From: Microbacterium sp. lyk4-40-TSB-66
Lineage (GTDB): Bacteria > Actinomycetota > Actinomycetes > Actinomycetales > Microbacteriaceae
DNA: 64,000 nucleotides
Assembly (NCBI RefSeq): GCF_030209475.1
Contig: NZ_JARVRW010000001.1
Coordinates: 413,656 to 477,655, forward strand
Direction: 5' to 3'
Below are positions 1-13,137 of the stretch, one piece after another. The first letter of the stretch is position 1. Every line of letters begins with the position of its first letter. Below the pieces are notes generated by a model. It was given only the letters and a program-made list of their open reading frames with translations. It was not told the origin of the DNA and searched no databases. The translations under genes were made by a program, and so were the position numbers.

Positions 1-1
1 C

Positions 2-157
2 GAGCCCCAGGTGCGTGTGCTGCGCGAAGGCGCCATCTCGCGCGAGCGCCTGCGCGAGGTGCTCGGCGATCTGCTCGAGCCCGACCCCGAGGACGCCGTC
101 GACCCGGTCGTGCCGTCGGCCGAGGCGTCGCCGGATTCCGAGGCGCCGGGTCCGTGA
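2..157 (+). CDS. C-terminal end of a threonylcarbamoyl-AMP synthase (TsaC/Sua5 family), 5' partial
   Basis: Only the last 51 residues are present; the gene starts outside the window. The segment VRVLREGAISRERLREVL resembles the end of TsaC/YrdC/Sua5 proteins, which make threonylcarbamoyl-AMP from threonine, bicarbonate and ATP for the t6A37 tRNA modification. It is followed by a disordered Pro/Glu/Asp/Ser tail. Its TGA overlaps the GTG of the next gene by four bases (GTGA), so the two are co-transcribed and probably translationally coupled. In actinobacteria tsaC commonly precedes the WecA-type gene and the atp operon, which supports the call. With so little of the protein visible, the family remains likely rather than proven. 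Confidence 0.65.
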   Translation, partial: EPQVRVLREGAISRERLREVLGDLLEPDPEDAVDPVVPSAEASPDSEAPGP

Positions 158-1329
158 CCCAGTATCTCCTCATCATCCTGTTCACGGCGGCGGTCACGCT
201 CGCGCTGTCGTGGGTGGTGTGGAAGCTCGCCCTGCGGTTCAAGCTCTATCCCGGCATCCGGGAACGCGACGTCCATCAGACGCCGACGCCCCGTCTGGGC
301 GGGGTGGCGATGTTCCTGGGTGTCGCCGCGGCGTTCGCCCTGTCGAGCAGCAATCCCTACTTCGCGATCCTCTGGGCCGACCCGGTGCCGGTGCTGTCGC
401 TCCTGGGTGCCGTCCTCCTCATCGTCCTGGTGGGGGTCGCCGATGACCTGTGGGACCTCGACTGGATGATCAAGCTCGGCGCGCAGTTCATCGCCGCGGG
501 CATCATCGCGTGGTTCGGACAGCTGCAGATCCTGTCGTTGCCGATCGGGGCCCTCACGGTCGGATCGGGGTGGGTGAGCTTCCTGCTCACCGTGTTCGCG
601 CTCGTGGTCGTGATGAACGCCGTCAACTTCATCGACGGGCTCAACGGCCTCGTCGCGGGCGTCTGCCTGATCGCCAACGGCGTGTTCTTCGCGTACTCCT
701 ACCTCCTGGTGCGCGACACCGGAGCGAGCACCTACTTCAACCTCGCCTCGTTCATCGCCGCCGTCCTCATCGGCGCGTGCCTCGGGTTCCTCCCCATGAA
801 CTGGACGCCGGCGAAGCTGTTCATGGGCGACGCGGGCGCGCTCATGCTGGGTCTGCTGATGGCCAGTTCGGCCATCGCGATCACCGGCCAGCTCGATCCG
901 GCCGTGCTCGACCCCGAGAAGATCGGTCGCTCGCAGCTGCTCGGTGCCTTCATCCCGATCCTGCTGCCGGTCGTCATCGTGCTGCTCCCTCTGCTCGATT
1001 TCGGACTGGCGGTCCTGCGACGCCAGTGGGCCGGCCGCTCGCCCTTCTCGCCCGACCGCAAGCACCTGCACCATCGCATGCTCGACATGGGCCACAGCGA
1101 CCGCGACGCCGTGCTCATCTTCTACAGCTGGACCGCCGTCGTCAGCCTCGCGTTCCTGCTGATGTACATCGGAACGCAGCAGAGCTGGCCCGGCGACTAC
1201 CTCATCGGCATCCTCTTCGGCCTCACCGGTGTGGCCGCGTGCGCCGTTCTCACCCTCCTTCCCTCACAGCACCGTCTGCGGCGGTTGACCCGTCGTGCCC
1301 GACCCACCCGACCGGAGACCCCCTCATGA
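154..1329 (+). CDS. wecA: WecA/TagO-type undecaprenyl-phosphate GlcNAc-1-phosphate transferase
   Basis: A 391-residue polytopic membrane enzyme of the MraY/WecA family. It transfers a sugar-1-phosphate (usually GlcNAc-1-P) from the UDP-sugar to undecaprenyl or decaprenyl phosphate, the first step of a cell-wall glycopolymer or arabinogalactan-type linker. Family motifs are visible: DDLWDLDW near residue 97, NFIDGLNGL near 159, FMGDAG near 224 and HLHHRML near 305, the last being the WecA-type histidine motif rather than that of MraY. About eleven hydrophobic segments are present. GTG is chosen as start because it overlaps the upstream stop codon; the downstream AtpI-like gene overlaps its TGA in turn. 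The acceptor sugar is inferred from the family. Confidence 0.88.
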   Translation: MTQYLLIILFTAAVTLALSWVVWKLALRFKLYPGIRERDVHQTPTPRLGGVAMFLGVAAAFALSSSNPYFAILWADPVPVLSLLGAVLLIVLVGVADDLWDLDWMIKLGAQFIAAGIIAWFGQLQILSLPIGALTVGSGWVSFLLTVFALVVVMNAVNFIDGLNGLVAGVCLIANGVFFAYSYLLVRDTGASTYFNLASFIAAVLIGACLGFLPMNWTPAKLFMGDAGALMLGLLMASSAIAITGQLDPAVLDPEKIGRSQLLGAFIPILLPVVIVLLPLLDFGLAVLRRQWAGRSPFSPDRKHLHHRMLDMGHSDRDAVLIFYSWTAVVSLAFLLMYIGTQQSWPGDYLIGILFGLTGVAACAVLTLLPSQHRLRRLTRRARPTRPETPS

Positions 1330-1814
1330 GCAGTACGACGCCCGACGCCCGCCGACCCCTTTCGAGCACGCCGGTGTTGCGCACCGCCCTGGTCTGGGGT
1401 GGGATCGTGACCGCCGCGCTGCTCGTGGTGGGGGCGATCGTCGGTTTCACCGTCGGGGGAGCGCCCGGTCTCGGCAGTGCCCTGGCGGGAGTCGCCGTCA
1501 GCGCGATCTTCCTGGCCGTCACGGCGACCAGCATCCTGGTGGCGAACCGGTGGTACGGCGATCCGCTCTACGTCCCGATCTTCTTCGGGATCGTCCTCGG
1601 AGGGTGGCTGCTCAAGCTGGTCCTGTTCATCGTCGCCATCGCCGTCCTGCGAGGTCAGGACTGGGTCGACCTCGTCGTCTTCTACGTCGCGCTCGTGATC
1701 AGCGTGCTGGCTTCGCTGGCGGTGGACGTCGTGGTGCTCATGCGCATGCGCATCCCCAGCGCCAGCGACGTGACGCTGCCCACCGACCCCGACGCCGGCG
1801 ACCGTCGCGCGTGA
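1326..1814 (+). CDS. AtpI-like small membrane protein upstream of the ATP synthase operon
   Basis: A 162-residue protein with four hydrophobic segments (about residues 20-45, 50-70, 83-105 and 112-135), a polar N-terminus and an acidic C-terminal tail. Position and topology match the AtpI/Rv1303-like proteins that sit between wecA and atpB in actinobacteria; AtpI in other bacteria helps assemble the c-ring or supplies Mg2+. The sequence itself is weakly conserved, so the assignment rests mainly on context. ATG overlaps the wecA stop (ATGA). A gap of about 200 bases follows before atpB. Confidence 0.6.
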   Translation: MSSTTPDARRPLSSTPVLRTALVWGGIVTAALLVVGAIVGFTVGGAPGLGSALAGVAVSAIFLAVTATSILVANRWYGDPLYVPIFFGIVLGGWLLKLVLFIVAIAVLRGQDWVDLVVFYVALVISVLASLAVDVVVLMRMRIPSASDVTLPTDPDAGDRRA

Positions 1815-3122
<1,308 letters not shown>

Positions 3123-3156
3123 TCCGGCCGCTCTCGACTCACTGTAAGGAGACAGG

Positions 3157-3717
3157 ATGCTGAACGCTCTTGTCACACTCGCCGCGGAGCCCGCGGGCGA
3201 AGAAGCGCAGAACCCGCTCCTGCCTGCCGCGTACGACATCATCTGGTCGGCGGTGTGCTTCGTCATCATCGCCATCGTGGTGTGGCGTGTGGCTCTGCCG
3301 CGCATGGCGAAGCTGCTCGACGAGCGCAGTGCGGCCATCGAGGGCAACATCGCCAAGGCCGACGAGGCCCAGCGACAGGCCGAGGCCGCCCTCGAGGAGT
3401 ACACCGCCCAGCTTGCCGAAGCGCGCAAGCAGGCCGGTGAGATCCGTGAGGGCGCGACGCAGGACGGTCGCAAGATCGTCGCCGAGGCGAAAGAGACCGC
3501 CGCCACCGAGGCTGCGCGCATCACCGCCAGCGCGCACGCGCAGATCGAGGCCGAGCGTCAGACGGCTCTCGTGCAGCTGCGCACCGAGGTCGGTACCCTC
3601 GCGGTCGACCTCGCCGGCAACGTGATCGGTGAGACGCTGACCGATGACGCGCGTGCGAACGCCGTGGTCGACCGCTTCCTCGCCGAGCTCGAGGCCTCCG
3701 AGAAGGCGGCCAAGTAA
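3157..3717 (+). CDS. atpF: ATP synthase F0 subunit b
   Basis: A 186-residue peripheral-stalk subunit. One membrane helix (about residues 24-45) is followed by a long charged coiled coil rich in Glu, Ala, Arg and Gln that reaches up to F1 and binds subunit delta. Length is normal for a separate b subunit, unlike mycobacteria, which carry a b-delta fusion; here delta is a separate downstream gene. An AAGGAG ribosome site precedes the ATG. Its stop TAA shares one base with the atpH start, so coupling is likely. Confidence 0.95.
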   Translation: MLNALVTLAAEPAGEEAQNPLLPAAYDIIWSAVCFVIIAIVVWRVALPRMAKLLDERSAAIEGNIAKADEAQRQAEAALEEYTAQLAEARKQAGEIREGATQDGRKIVAEAKETAATEAARITASAHAQIEAERQTALVQLRTEVGTLAVDLAGNVIGETLTDDARANAVVDRFLAELEASEKAAK

Positions 3718-4505
3718 TGGGCAGCGCGACCACTCAGGCCCGCACCGCGACGTCGGAGGCGCTGGCCTCCACGTCGGGCGTCGATCTCGACGTCGCGCGC
3801 GAGCTGTTCGCGGCCGTCGCCGCCGTGAGCGGCTCGGCGCAGCTGAGCGGCGCGCTGTCCGACTCGTCGGTGCCGCCCGCCGCGCGTGCGGGTCTGGTCT
3901 CGGCGGTCTTCGGTCCGTCGTACCAGCCGGCGACGGTGGCGCTGCTCTCCAGCGCCGCCCAACAGCGCTGGTCGAACTCCGGCGAGTTCATCGAGGGGCT
4001 CGAAGAGCTCGCCGTGCAGGCGACCTCGGTGGCCGAGCCGGCCGACATCGAGGCGGAGCTGTTCTCGTTCTCGCGCACGGTCGCATCCAATGGCGAGCTC
4101 GAGCTCGCGCTGGGTGGTCGCCTCGGCGGTGCCACGGCGAAGAGCGACCTCGTCTCGAAGCTGCTCGACGGACGCGCCAGTGCCGGCACCGCGCTCATCG
4201 TCTCGTCGCTGGTGGAGCACGCCCGCGGTCGGCGGGTGCGCGCTCTGCTGCGCCGGGCCGAGCGCATCGTCGCCGACCAGCGTGCACGCATCGTCGCGAC
4301 GGTGTACGCCGCCACCCCGCTGCGCGACGACCAGCAGGTCCGCCTGCAGAACTCCCTCAGCGCGCGATACGGCTCAGCGGTCACGCTCAACACCGTGATC
4401 GACCCGACGGTGCTCGGCGGACTGCGTGTGCAGGTCGCGGACGACATCATCGACGCGAGCGTGTCCGCACGTCTCGCCGACCTCCGCCAGCGGATCGCAG
4501 GCTAA
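3717..4505 (+). CDS. atpH: ATP synthase F1 subunit delta
   Basis: A 262-residue delta (OSCP-type) subunit linking the b stalk to the top of the alpha/beta hexamer. The N-terminal helical bundle and the conserved C-terminal region ([20 protein letters not shown], then [13 protein letters not shown]) are recognisable. It is longer than the roughly 180 residues of enterobacterial delta because of extra helical sequence in the middle, a common actinobacterial feature. The ATG overlaps the atpF stop. Confidence 0.93.
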   Translation: MGSATTQARTATSEALASTSGVDLDVARELFAAVAAVSGSAQLSGALSDSSVPPAARAGLVSAVFGPSYQPATVALLSSAAQQRWSNSGEFIEGLEELAVQATSVAEPADIEAELFSFSRTVASNGELELALGGRLGGATAKSDLVSKLLDGRASAGTALIVSSLVEHARGRRVRALLRRAERIVADQRARIVATVYAATPLRDDQQVRLQNSLSARYGSAVTLNTVIDPTVLGGLRVQVADDIIDASVSARLADLRQRIAG

Positions 4506-4567
4506 AGACTTTCCGCCCGAGCGGGCGTGGATCTGGGGGCCGAGTGCCCCACGAACGAAGGAAGACA

Positions 4568-6199
4568 ATGGCAGATCTCTCTATCAGCCCCGACGTCATT
4601 CGTGACGCGCTGAAGGACTTCGTCAACGCCTACGAGCCCACCGGCGCTGCGGCGACCGAGGTCGGCGCCGTCGTCGACGCGGCCGACGGCATCGCGCACG
4701 TCGAGGGCCTTCCCGGCGTGATGGCCAACGAGCTCATCCGCTTCGCGAACGGCACTCTGGGCCTGGCTCAGAACCTCGACGAGAACGAGATCGGTGTCGT
4801 CGTGCTCGGCGAGTTCTCCGGCATCGAAGAGGGTCAGAGCGTCACCCGTACGGGTGAGGTGCTCTCGGTCGGCGTCGGTGACGGCTACCTGGGTCGCGTC
4901 GTCGACCCGCTCGGAAACCCGATCGACGGTCTCGGCGAGATCGCGACCGAGGGTCGTCGCGCATTGGAGCTGCAGGCTCCCGGCGTCATGCAGCGCAAGA
5001 GCGTGCACGAGCCGCTGCAGACCGGTATCAAGGCCATCGACGCGATGATCCCGGTCGGACGCGGACAGCGTCAGCTGATCATCGGCGACCGCCAGACCGG
5101 CAAGACGGCCATCGCGATCGACACGATCATCAACCAGCGTGCGAACTGGGAGTCCGGCGATGTCGACAAGCAGGTGCGCTGCATCTACGTCGCCATCGGT
5201 CAGAAGGGTTCCACCATCGCCTCGGTGAAGGGTGCCCTCGAAGACGCCGGCGCGATGGAGTACACCACCATCGTCGCGGCCCCGGCCTCCGACCCCGCCG
5301 GCTTCAAGTACCTCGCCCCCTACACCGGTTCGGCCATCGGCCAGCACTGGATGTACGGCGGCAAGCACGTCCTCATCATCTTCGACGACCTGTCGAAGCA
5401 GGCCGAGGCGTACCGCGCCGTGTCGCTGCTGCTCCGCCGCCCGCCGGGCCGCGAGGCGTACCCCGGTGACGTCTTCTACCTCCACTCGCGTCTGCTCGAG
5501 CGTTGCGCGAAGCTGTCCGACGAGCTCGGTGCAGGTTCGATGACGGGTCTGCCGATCATCGAGACCAAGGCGAACGACGTCTCGGCGTACATCCCGACCA
5601 ACGTGATCTCGATCACCGACGGACAGATCTTCCTGCAGTCCGACCTGTTCAACGCCAACCAGCGCCCCGCGGTCGACGTGGGTATCTCGGTCTCCCGCGT
5701 CGGTGGCGACGCTCAGGTGAAGTCGATCAAGAAGGTCTCGGGCACGCTGAAGCTCGAGCTGGCCCAGTACCGCTCGCTCGAAGCGTTCGCGATGTTCGCG
5801 AGCGACCTCGATGCGGCGTCACGTCGTCAGCTCGCCCGTGGAGCGCGTCTGACCGAGCTGCTCAAGCAGCCGCAGTACTCGCCCTACCCGGTCGAGGAGC
5901 AGGTCGTCTCGATCTGGGCGGGTACGAACGGGAAGCTCGACACCGTCGAGGTCTCCGACGTGCTCCGCTTCGAGCGCGAACTCCTCGACTACCTCCGTCG
6001 CAACTCGACGGTGCTCGACACCCTGCGTGAGACCAACGCGCTCGGTGACGACACCCTCGCCGAGCTCGAGAAGCACGTCGATGCCTTCTCGAAGGAGTTC
6101 CAGCCCGGCAAGGACCAGAGCGTCATCGGCGCAGAGAAGGTCGACGCCGCCGGCGCGGAAGACGTCAACCAGGAGCGGATCGTCAAAGGCCGTCGCTGA
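4568..6199 (+). CDS. atpA: ATP synthase F1 subunit alpha
   Basis: A 543-residue non-catalytic nucleotide-binding subunit. Walker A is GDRQTGKTA near residue 173, Walker B is around [12 protein letters not shown], and the regulatory-site segment [12 protein letters not shown] is intact. Like other actinobacterial alpha chains it has a C-terminal extension past the helical domain (after about residue 510). The ATG follows a GAAGGAAG ribosome site. The reading frame is open far upstream, but that part overlaps atpH and is not coding. Confidence 0.97.
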   Translation: MADLSISPDVIRDALKDFVNAYEPTGAAATEVGAVVDAADGIAHVEGLPGVMANELIRFANGTLGLAQNLDENEIGVVVLGEFSGIEEGQSVTRTGEVLSVGVGDGYLGRVVDPLGNPIDGLGEIATEGRRALELQAPGVMQRKSVHEPLQTGIKAIDAMIPVGRGQRQLIIGDRQTGKTAIAIDTIINQRANWESGDVDKQVRCIYVAIGQKGSTIASVKGALEDAGAMEYTTIVAAPASDPAGFKYLAPYTGSAIGQHWMYGGKHVLIIFDDLSKQAEAYRAVSLLLRRPPGREAYPGDVFYLHSRLLERCAKLSDELGAGSMTGLPIIETKANDVSAYIPTNVISITDGQIFLQSDLFNANQRPAVDVGISVSRVGGDAQVKSIKKVSGTLKLELAQYRSLEAFAMFASDLDAASRRQLARGARLTELLKQPQYSPYPVEEQVVSIWAGTNGKLDTVEVSDVLRFERELLDYLRRNSTVLDTLRETNALGDDTLAELEKHVDAFSKEFQPGKDQSVIGAEKVDAAGAEDVNQERIVKGRR

Positions 6200-6224
6200 G
6201 TAGCGACGACACGAGAACGGAATC

Positions 6225-8595
<2,371 letters not shown>

Positions 8596-8596
8596 C

Positions 8597-8857
8597 ATGT
8601 CGTTGCGCGTGAGCCTGGTGTCGGCAGACGCCGAGGTGTGGACGGGGGAGGCGACGCTCGTCGTCGCCAAGACCGTCGAGGGTGAGATCGGCTTCATGCA
8701 GGGGCATGAGCCGGTGCTCGCGATCCTCGCCCAGGGCGAGGTGCGCATCACCCGCACCGACGGCACGAAGATCCTGGCCAACGCCGAGGACGGCTTCCTG
8801 TCGATGGCGAGCGACGAGCTGACCATCGTCGCCGGAAACGCCTCACTCGTCTCCTGA
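8597..8857 (+). CDS. atpC: ATP synthase F1 subunit epsilon, short form
   Basis: An 86-residue epsilon subunit consisting only of the N-terminal ten-stranded beta-sandwich; EGEIGFMQGHEPVLAIL and EDGFLSMASDELTIV match the family. The C-terminal two-helix domain (about 45 residues in E. coli, shorter in mycobacteria), which acts as an inhibitory brake on rotation, is missing. The stop is followed at once by a strong terminator, so this is not a visible frameshift. The ATG lies one base after the atpD stop. Confidence 0.93.
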   Translation: MSLRVSLVSADAEVWTGEATLVVAKTVEGEIGFMQGHEPVLAILAQGEVRITRTDGTKILANAEDGFLSMASDELTIVAGNASLVS

Positions 8858-8872
8858 CGCCGCTTCATCGCT

Positions 8873-8915
8873 GACGCGCGTCGCCCGATCATCGGGCGGC
8901 GCGCGTCGTTGTTTT
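8873..8915 (+). terminator. Rho-independent terminator of the atp operon
   Basis: An almost perfect hairpin made by GACGCGCGTCGCCCGAT and ATCGGGCGGCGCGCGTC (one bulged base) is followed by GTTGTTTT. It lies 15 bases after the atpC stop and is the clearest intrinsic terminator in the window. Confidence 0.88.
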
Positions 8916-8927
8916 CCCGGAGTGCAC

Positions 8928-9683
8928 ATGCTCGTCCTGCTTCCCCCGTCCGAGACCAAGCGCCCCGGAGGCGAGGGCGCGCCGCTCGATCTCGACCGCC
9001 TCGCCTTCCCGACCCTCCGTGAGCCGCGTGAGGCCGTCGTGGACGCCCTGGTCGCTCTTTCAGCCGATGAGGACGCAGCCGCACGAGTGCTCAAGCTAAG
9101 CGCGAGACGTCGTCACGAGATCGCCGACAACGCGGCCCTGCGCACCGGGCCCACGATGGCCGCCGTGGACCGCTACACGGGAGTGCTCTACGACGCGCTG
9201 GATGCCGCGTCCCTCGACGGCGAGGCGCGGGCCTGGCTCGGCGCACATGTCGCCATCCAATCGGCTCCTCTGGGGCCGGTGGGCGCCCTCGACCGGATTC
9301 CTACCTATCGACTGGCGGCGGGCACGTCGCTCCCGGGCGTCGCGTCGCTGCGCCGCGTGTGGGCTGACGCGGTCCGCGCTGCGGTCGCGGCTCGTACCCC
9401 CGACTTCGTGCTCGACCTTCGATCCGAAGCGTACGTCGCCCTCGGGCCCCTCCCGTCGACGGTCGCGTCGGCGTACATCCGCGTCGTGACACCGACACCG
9501 GGGGGAGCGGCACGCGCACTGAACCACTTCAACAAGCACGCGAAGGGGGCGTTCGTGCGATCGCTCGCGCGGCATCGACCGTCGATCGGCGACGTCGACG
9601 ACCTCCGAGCGTCGGCGGAGTCGATGGGGTGGACCATCGTCGACGGGGTGGACGGTGAAGTCGCCCTGGTCGTCCGAGGATGA
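8928..9683 (+). CDS. yaaA: YaaA/UPF0246 family peroxide-stress protein
   Basis: A 251-residue protein beginning MLVLLPPSETKRPGGEG, the typical N-terminus of the YaaA family. E. coli YaaA limits intracellular iron and DNA damage during peroxide stress and has DNA-binding activity. The conserved FNKHAKGAFVR near the C-terminus is present. ATG 8928 is preferred over GTG 8922 because GGAG lies about six bases upstream of the ATG. The gene stands alone between the atp terminator and a small palindrome at its own stop. Confidence 0.85.
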   Translation: MLVLLPPSETKRPGGEGAPLDLDRLAFPTLREPREAVVDALVALSADEDAAARVLKLSARRRHEIADNAALRTGPTMAAVDRYTGVLYDALDAASLDGEARAWLGAHVAIQSAPLGPVGALDRIPTYRLAAGTSLPGVASLRRVWADAVRAAVAARTPDFVLDLRSEAYVALGPLPSTVASAYIRVVTPTPGGAARALNHFNKHAKGAFVRSLARHRPSIGDVDDLRASAESMGWTIVDGVDGEVALVVRG

Positions 9684-9696
9684 AGACGCGTCTTTC
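9682..9696 (+). terminator. Weak terminator-like palindrome at the yaaA stop
   Basis: A 12-base perfect dyad, AAGACGCGTCTT, overlaps the TGA and is followed by T-rich sequence. It is too short to be a confident terminator. Confidence 0.3.
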
Positions 9697-9778
9697 AGTG
9701 TTCTCACAGCTTCGCTAGCATGTGAGCGCACGGGGCGCACGGATGCTTCGTCGCGCACTCGCCTGGAAAGGAATCCAC

Positions 9779-10447
9779 ATGAGTGACTCGTCTTACACGT
9801 ACGACGACGGGAGCGGCTTCGCGGCCCTCGCGTTCCTGATCGTTCTTCTGCCCCTGCTGCTCATCAGCATCTTCGCGGGGTACATCATCTCGTCGTTCTT
9901 CCTCATGAAGATCTTCGAGAAGGCCGGGGTGCAGGGCAAGTGGCGCGCCTGGGTGCCGATCTACAACACGCTCGTCGCCGCGAAGCTCGGCGACGTCTCG
10001 CCGTGGGCTTACCTCATCGTGGTGGTCGGCGCGAGCGTCCTGAGCAACATCCCGGTCATCGGCTTCGTCTTCGGTCTCGTCGCGGTCGCGGCGAGCGTCG
10101 TGGTCGCCTGGCGGATCGGTCTGAAGTTCGGCAAGGACTGGCCGTTGTTGCTTCTGTGGCTCATCCCCGGCATCGGAACGTTGATCTGGCTCGGCATCCT
10201 GGCCTTCGGGTCCGCCCGCTGGAACCCCGCCATCGCGCCCGCACCGTGGGCGAACACCGTCGCCGCGGACAAGACCGTCTGGGACGGCATCCCGGTGCAG
10301 CCCAGCCAGTCCGTCTCCGGCACCGGGGGCCCCGGCTACGGTGGCCCCGGCTACGGTGGCCCCGGCTACGGTGGCCCCGCGACGGGCTCCACGCCGCCTC
10401 CGGCCCCGGGCACCACGCCTCCGCCGCCCGCACCGCCGCAGTACTGA
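9779..10447 (+). CDS. Multi-spanning membrane protein with Gly-Tyr-Pro-rich tail (possibly DUF5684)
   Basis: A 222-residue protein of unknown function. About four hydrophobic segments lie between residues 15 and 145, with the conserved-looking motif KWRAWVPIYN between the first two and LIPGIGTLIWLGILAFG near residue 130. This arrangement resembles the DUF5684-type membrane proteins seen in many actinobacteria, but I am not certain of the family. The C-terminal 40 residues are low complexity: four GGPGYGG-type units encoded by a 15-base DNA repeat, then proline runs. The ATG follows a GGAAAGGA ribosome site. Confidence 0.75.
   Translation: MSDSSYTYDDGSGFAALAFLIVLLPLLLISIFAGYIISSFFLMKIFEKAGVQGKWRAWVPIYNTLVAAKLGDVSPWAYLIVVVGASVLSNIPVIGFVFGLVAVAASVVVAWRIGLKFGKDWPLLLLWLIPGIGTLIWLGILAFGSARWNPAIAPAPWANTVAADKTVWDGIPVQPSQSVSGTGGPGYGGPGYGGPGYGGPATGSTPPPAPGTTPPPPAPPQY
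10325..10378 (+). repeat. 15-bp tandem repeat encoding GPGYG units
   Basis: The unit GGCCCCGGCTACGGT is repeated three to four times with almost no changes inside the tail of the membrane protein at 9779-10447. Such identity suggests recent slippage, so copy number may vary between strains. Confidence 0.8.
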
Positions 10448-10453
10448 ACCGGG

Positions 10454-10490
10454 GAAGGGCCTCTCGCACTGCGGGAGGCCCTTCGTCGTC
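10454..10490 (+). terminator. Rho-independent terminator after the membrane protein gene
   Basis: Perfect arms GAAGGGCCTC and GAGGCCCTTC surround an eleven-base loop, followed by GTCGTC rather than a clean T run. It lies seven bases after the stop at 10447. Confidence 0.7.
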
Positions 10491-10698
10491 TCCGCAGTCG
10501 GGCTCGCGTGGTACTGCGCAGCGGGCGCGCCATCAGGGCTCGCGCGAGCAGCGCACGGCCGGCTGCGTGGCGGACGCTTCAGGACCCCCGTTGGCCCGCC
10601 GCACGAGCGAGGTTCGCGGGTGGCGTCCGGGCGTCTACTAGGATGACAGGGCCGTGCGTATCCGCCGGCGCTGTCGTCGGCCAACCGGAGGATCGTTC

Positions 10699-11472
10699 GT
10701 GCCCGAGGTGACCACCCACACGCGCAACGTCCCGTTGGGGTCGACGACGCTGCAGCTGTCGTGGGCTGCCGGCACCGACACGGGCCGCCGGCGCGAGGTC
10801 AACCAGGACGCCGTCCTCGCCGAGTTCCCCCTCTTCGTCGTCGCCGACGGAATGGGCGGTCATCTGGGTGGGGAGATCGCCAGCGCGAGCACGGTCGACC
10901 GCCTGCGTGCCGTCGTCGAAGGTGGCGCGGTCTCGACCAAGAACATCGAGAAAGCGCTGTCGCGGGCGGTGAAGGACATCGTCTCGCACCCCGAGACCAC
11001 CGACGAGGGCACCGGGACGACGCTCACGGGGGTCTACCTCGAGACGCACACCGAAGAGCCCCACTGGGTGACGCTGAACATCGGCGACTCGCGCGTGTAC
11101 GTGCTGCGTGACGGCGAGATCGTCCAGGTCACCACCGACCACTCCGTCGTCCAAGAGCTCATCGCCGCGGGTCGCCTCAGCCCCGAAGAGGCCGAGAACC
11201 ACCCTTACGGCAACGTCATCACCCGCGCCGTCGGACCCAGCGACAGCGTCAAGCCCGACTACCTGCGACTCGACGTCCTCGACGGCGACCGCTTCGTGAT
11301 CTGCTCGGACGGACTCACCAAAGAGCTCACCGATTTCGGCATCCGTCACTTCCTCGAGGCCAACTCCGACCCCGCCGCCGCGGTCGAGGCGATGATGGCG
11401 GCGGCCCTTGAGAACGGCGGCCGCGACAACATCACGATCGTCGTCCTCGACGTCGTGCGTCGCGACTCCTGA
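10699..11472 (+). CDS. PP2C-family serine/threonine protein phosphatase
   Basis: A 257-residue soluble PPM/PP2C phosphatase with the metal-binding and structural motifs in order: NQDA, VVADGMGGHLGGE, GTTLTGV, NIGDSRVYVL, FVICSDGLTKEL and GGRDNITIVVLDV. It has no membrane segment, unlike the PstP phosphatase of the cell-division locus, and no kinase gene is adjacent. GTG 10699 is chosen because CGGAGG lies eight bases before it. A TAGGAT box at 10639-10644 could start transcription near 10651, giving a leader of about 48 bases. Confidence 0.9.
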   Translation: MPEVTTHTRNVPLGSTTLQLSWAAGTDTGRRREVNQDAVLAEFPLFVVADGMGGHLGGEIASASTVDRLRAVVEGGAVSTKNIEKALSRAVKDIVSHPETTDEGTGTTLTGVYLETHTEEPHWVTLNIGDSRVYVLRDGEIVQVTTDHSVVQELIAAGRLSPEEAENHPYGNVITRAVGPSDSVKPDYLRLDVLDGDRFVICSDGLTKELTDFGIRHFLEANSDPAAAVEAMMAAALENGGRDNITIVVLDVVRRDS

Positions 11473-11598
11473 CACAGCGCGCCACCCACGCGGCGGTGGC
11501 GCACCGGTCCCGCCCTCCGTCGTGACGCCGGACGTCCCGGCCGCCCGGCACGAAGACTCCGCTTGACCGCGATAGGCCGCGGATCCTACGTTCGGGAC

Positions 11599-13131
11599 AT
11601 GACCGCTGCACCCGAACGCACGTCCGGCAAGGGCCTGGCCACCGGCACCCTGGGTTTGTGGGGCTCGACCGTGATCGGTCTGGCATCCACCGCCCCGGTG
11701 TACTCCCTCGTGGCGACCCTGGGCTTCGTCGTGCTGGCGGTGGGATCGTCGGCGCCGATCGCCTTCATCATCGCGTTCATCCCGATGCTGTTCATCGCCT
11801 TCGCCTATCGCGAGCTGAACAACGATGTGCCCGATTGCGGGACGACGTTCACCTGGAGCACGAAAGCCTTCGGGCCGTGGATCGGGTGGATGGGCGGGTG
11901 GGGCGTGGCCGTGGCCGGCATGGTGGTGCTGGCGAACCTCTCCCAGATCGCGGGCATCTACCTCTGGTCGCTGATCGGCGACGGATCGCTCGCAGAGAAC
12001 GTGCCGCTCGTCACGGCGACGGGCGTGGCCTTCATCGCGGCGATGACGTACGTCAGCTACCGCGGGGTGGAGATCGGCGAGCGCATCCAGAACGTCCTGC
12101 TCGGTGTGCAGTACCTCGTGCTGGCGCTGTTCGTGGTGCTGGCGCTGTGGAAGTTCTTCGACGGTACCGCCCCCAACCCGACCCCCTTCGACCTCGCCTG
12201 GTTCAACCCGTTCGGCTTCAGCGACTACAGCGGCTTCATCGAGGCGGTGCTGCTGGCCCTGTTCATCTACTGGGGATGGGACACGTGCCTCGCCCTCAAT
12301 GAGGAGACGAAGGACCCCAAGCGCATCCCCGGTCGGGCGGCACTGCTGACGACCGTGATCCTGCTCGGCACGTACGTCACGGTGACGGTCGCTGCGATGA
12401 TGTATGCCGGTGTCGGCGAGGACGGCGCGGGACTGGCGAACCCCGAGAACGCGGATGACGTGTTCCTGGCGCTCAAAGACGGGCTCTTCGGTCCGTTCGG
12501 GTGGGTGCTCATCGTCGCGGTGCTCATCTCCGCCGTGTCCTCGACCCAGACGACGATCCTCCCCACCGCGCGCGGAACCCTGGCGATGGCGGCGTACAAG
12601 GCCCTCCCGCGCCGCTTCCAGACGGTGCACCCGCGCTACCGCACGCCGTCGTTCTCGACCCTCGTGATGGGCATCGTCGCGAGCGTCTACTACGTGGGCA
12701 TGACCCTCATCAGCGACGACATCCTGCAGGATTCGATCCTGTCCCTCGGTCTGGCGATCGCGTTCTACTACGCCATGACCGGATACGCCTGCGTCTGGTA
12801 CTTCCGCCGTGAGCTGACCTCCTCGGCGAAGAACCTCGTCACCCGTGGCATCCTGCCGCTTCTCGGAGCCCTCATGCTCACGTACGCCTTCATCCAGTCG
12901 GCGATCGACATGTACGACCCCGAGTACGGCAACACCGTCCTGCTCGGGATCGGGGGGACCTTCGTCGTGGGGATCGGCGCGCTCGCGATCGGTGTCGTGC
13001 TGATGGTGATCTGGTTCGCCTTCCCCGGCGCGAAGCCGTTCTTCCGGGGCGAGAGCCTCAACCGCGACACCGAGGTGCTCGTGCCCGACGAGCCCATCGC
13101 CTACCCGAGGTCGGTGGACGGCGGGATGTGA
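11599..13131 (+). CDS. APC-superfamily amino acid permease
   Basis: A 510-residue transporter with about twelve hydrophobic segments. The first helix GLWGSTVIGLASTAPVYSLV and the segment YWGWDTCLALNEETKDPKRI are typical of APC-family cation/amino acid symporters. The substrate cannot be read from sequence; the convergent neighbour is an asparaginase, which would fit amide or amino acid use but is weak evidence. A TACGTT box at 11587-11592 ends exactly six bases before the ATG, so the transcript is probably leaderless. Confidence 0.85.
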   Translation: MTAAPERTSGKGLATGTLGLWGSTVIGLASTAPVYSLVATLGFVVLAVGSSAPIAFIIAFIPMLFIAFAYRELNNDVPDCGTTFTWSTKAFGPWIGWMGGWGVAVAGMVVLANLSQIAGIYLWSLIGDGSLAENVPLVTATGVAFIAAMTYVSYRGVEIGERIQNVLLGVQYLVLALFVVLALWKFFDGTAPNPTPFDLAWFNPFGFSDYSGFIEAVLLALFIYWGWDTCLALNEETKDPKRIPGRAALLTTVILLGTYVTVTVAAMMYAGVGEDGAGLANPENADDVFLALKDGLFGPFGWVLIVAVLISAVSSTQTTILPTARGTLAMAAYKALPRRFQTVHPRYRTPSFSTLVMGIVASVYYVGMTLISDDILQDSILSLGLAIAFYYAMTGYACVWYFRRELTSSAKNLVTRGILPLLGALMLTYAFIQSAIDMYDPEYGNTVLLGIGGTFVVGIGALAIGVVLMVIWFAFPGAKPFFRGESLNRDTEVLVPDEPIAYPRSVDGGM

Positions 13132-13137
13132 GGATCG

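Noticed and set aside
10654..10698. Earlier GTG start for the PP2C phosphatase at 10654
   Set aside because: It adds an Arg-rich segment with no family match, whereas GTG 10699 has a strong CGGAGG ribosome site.
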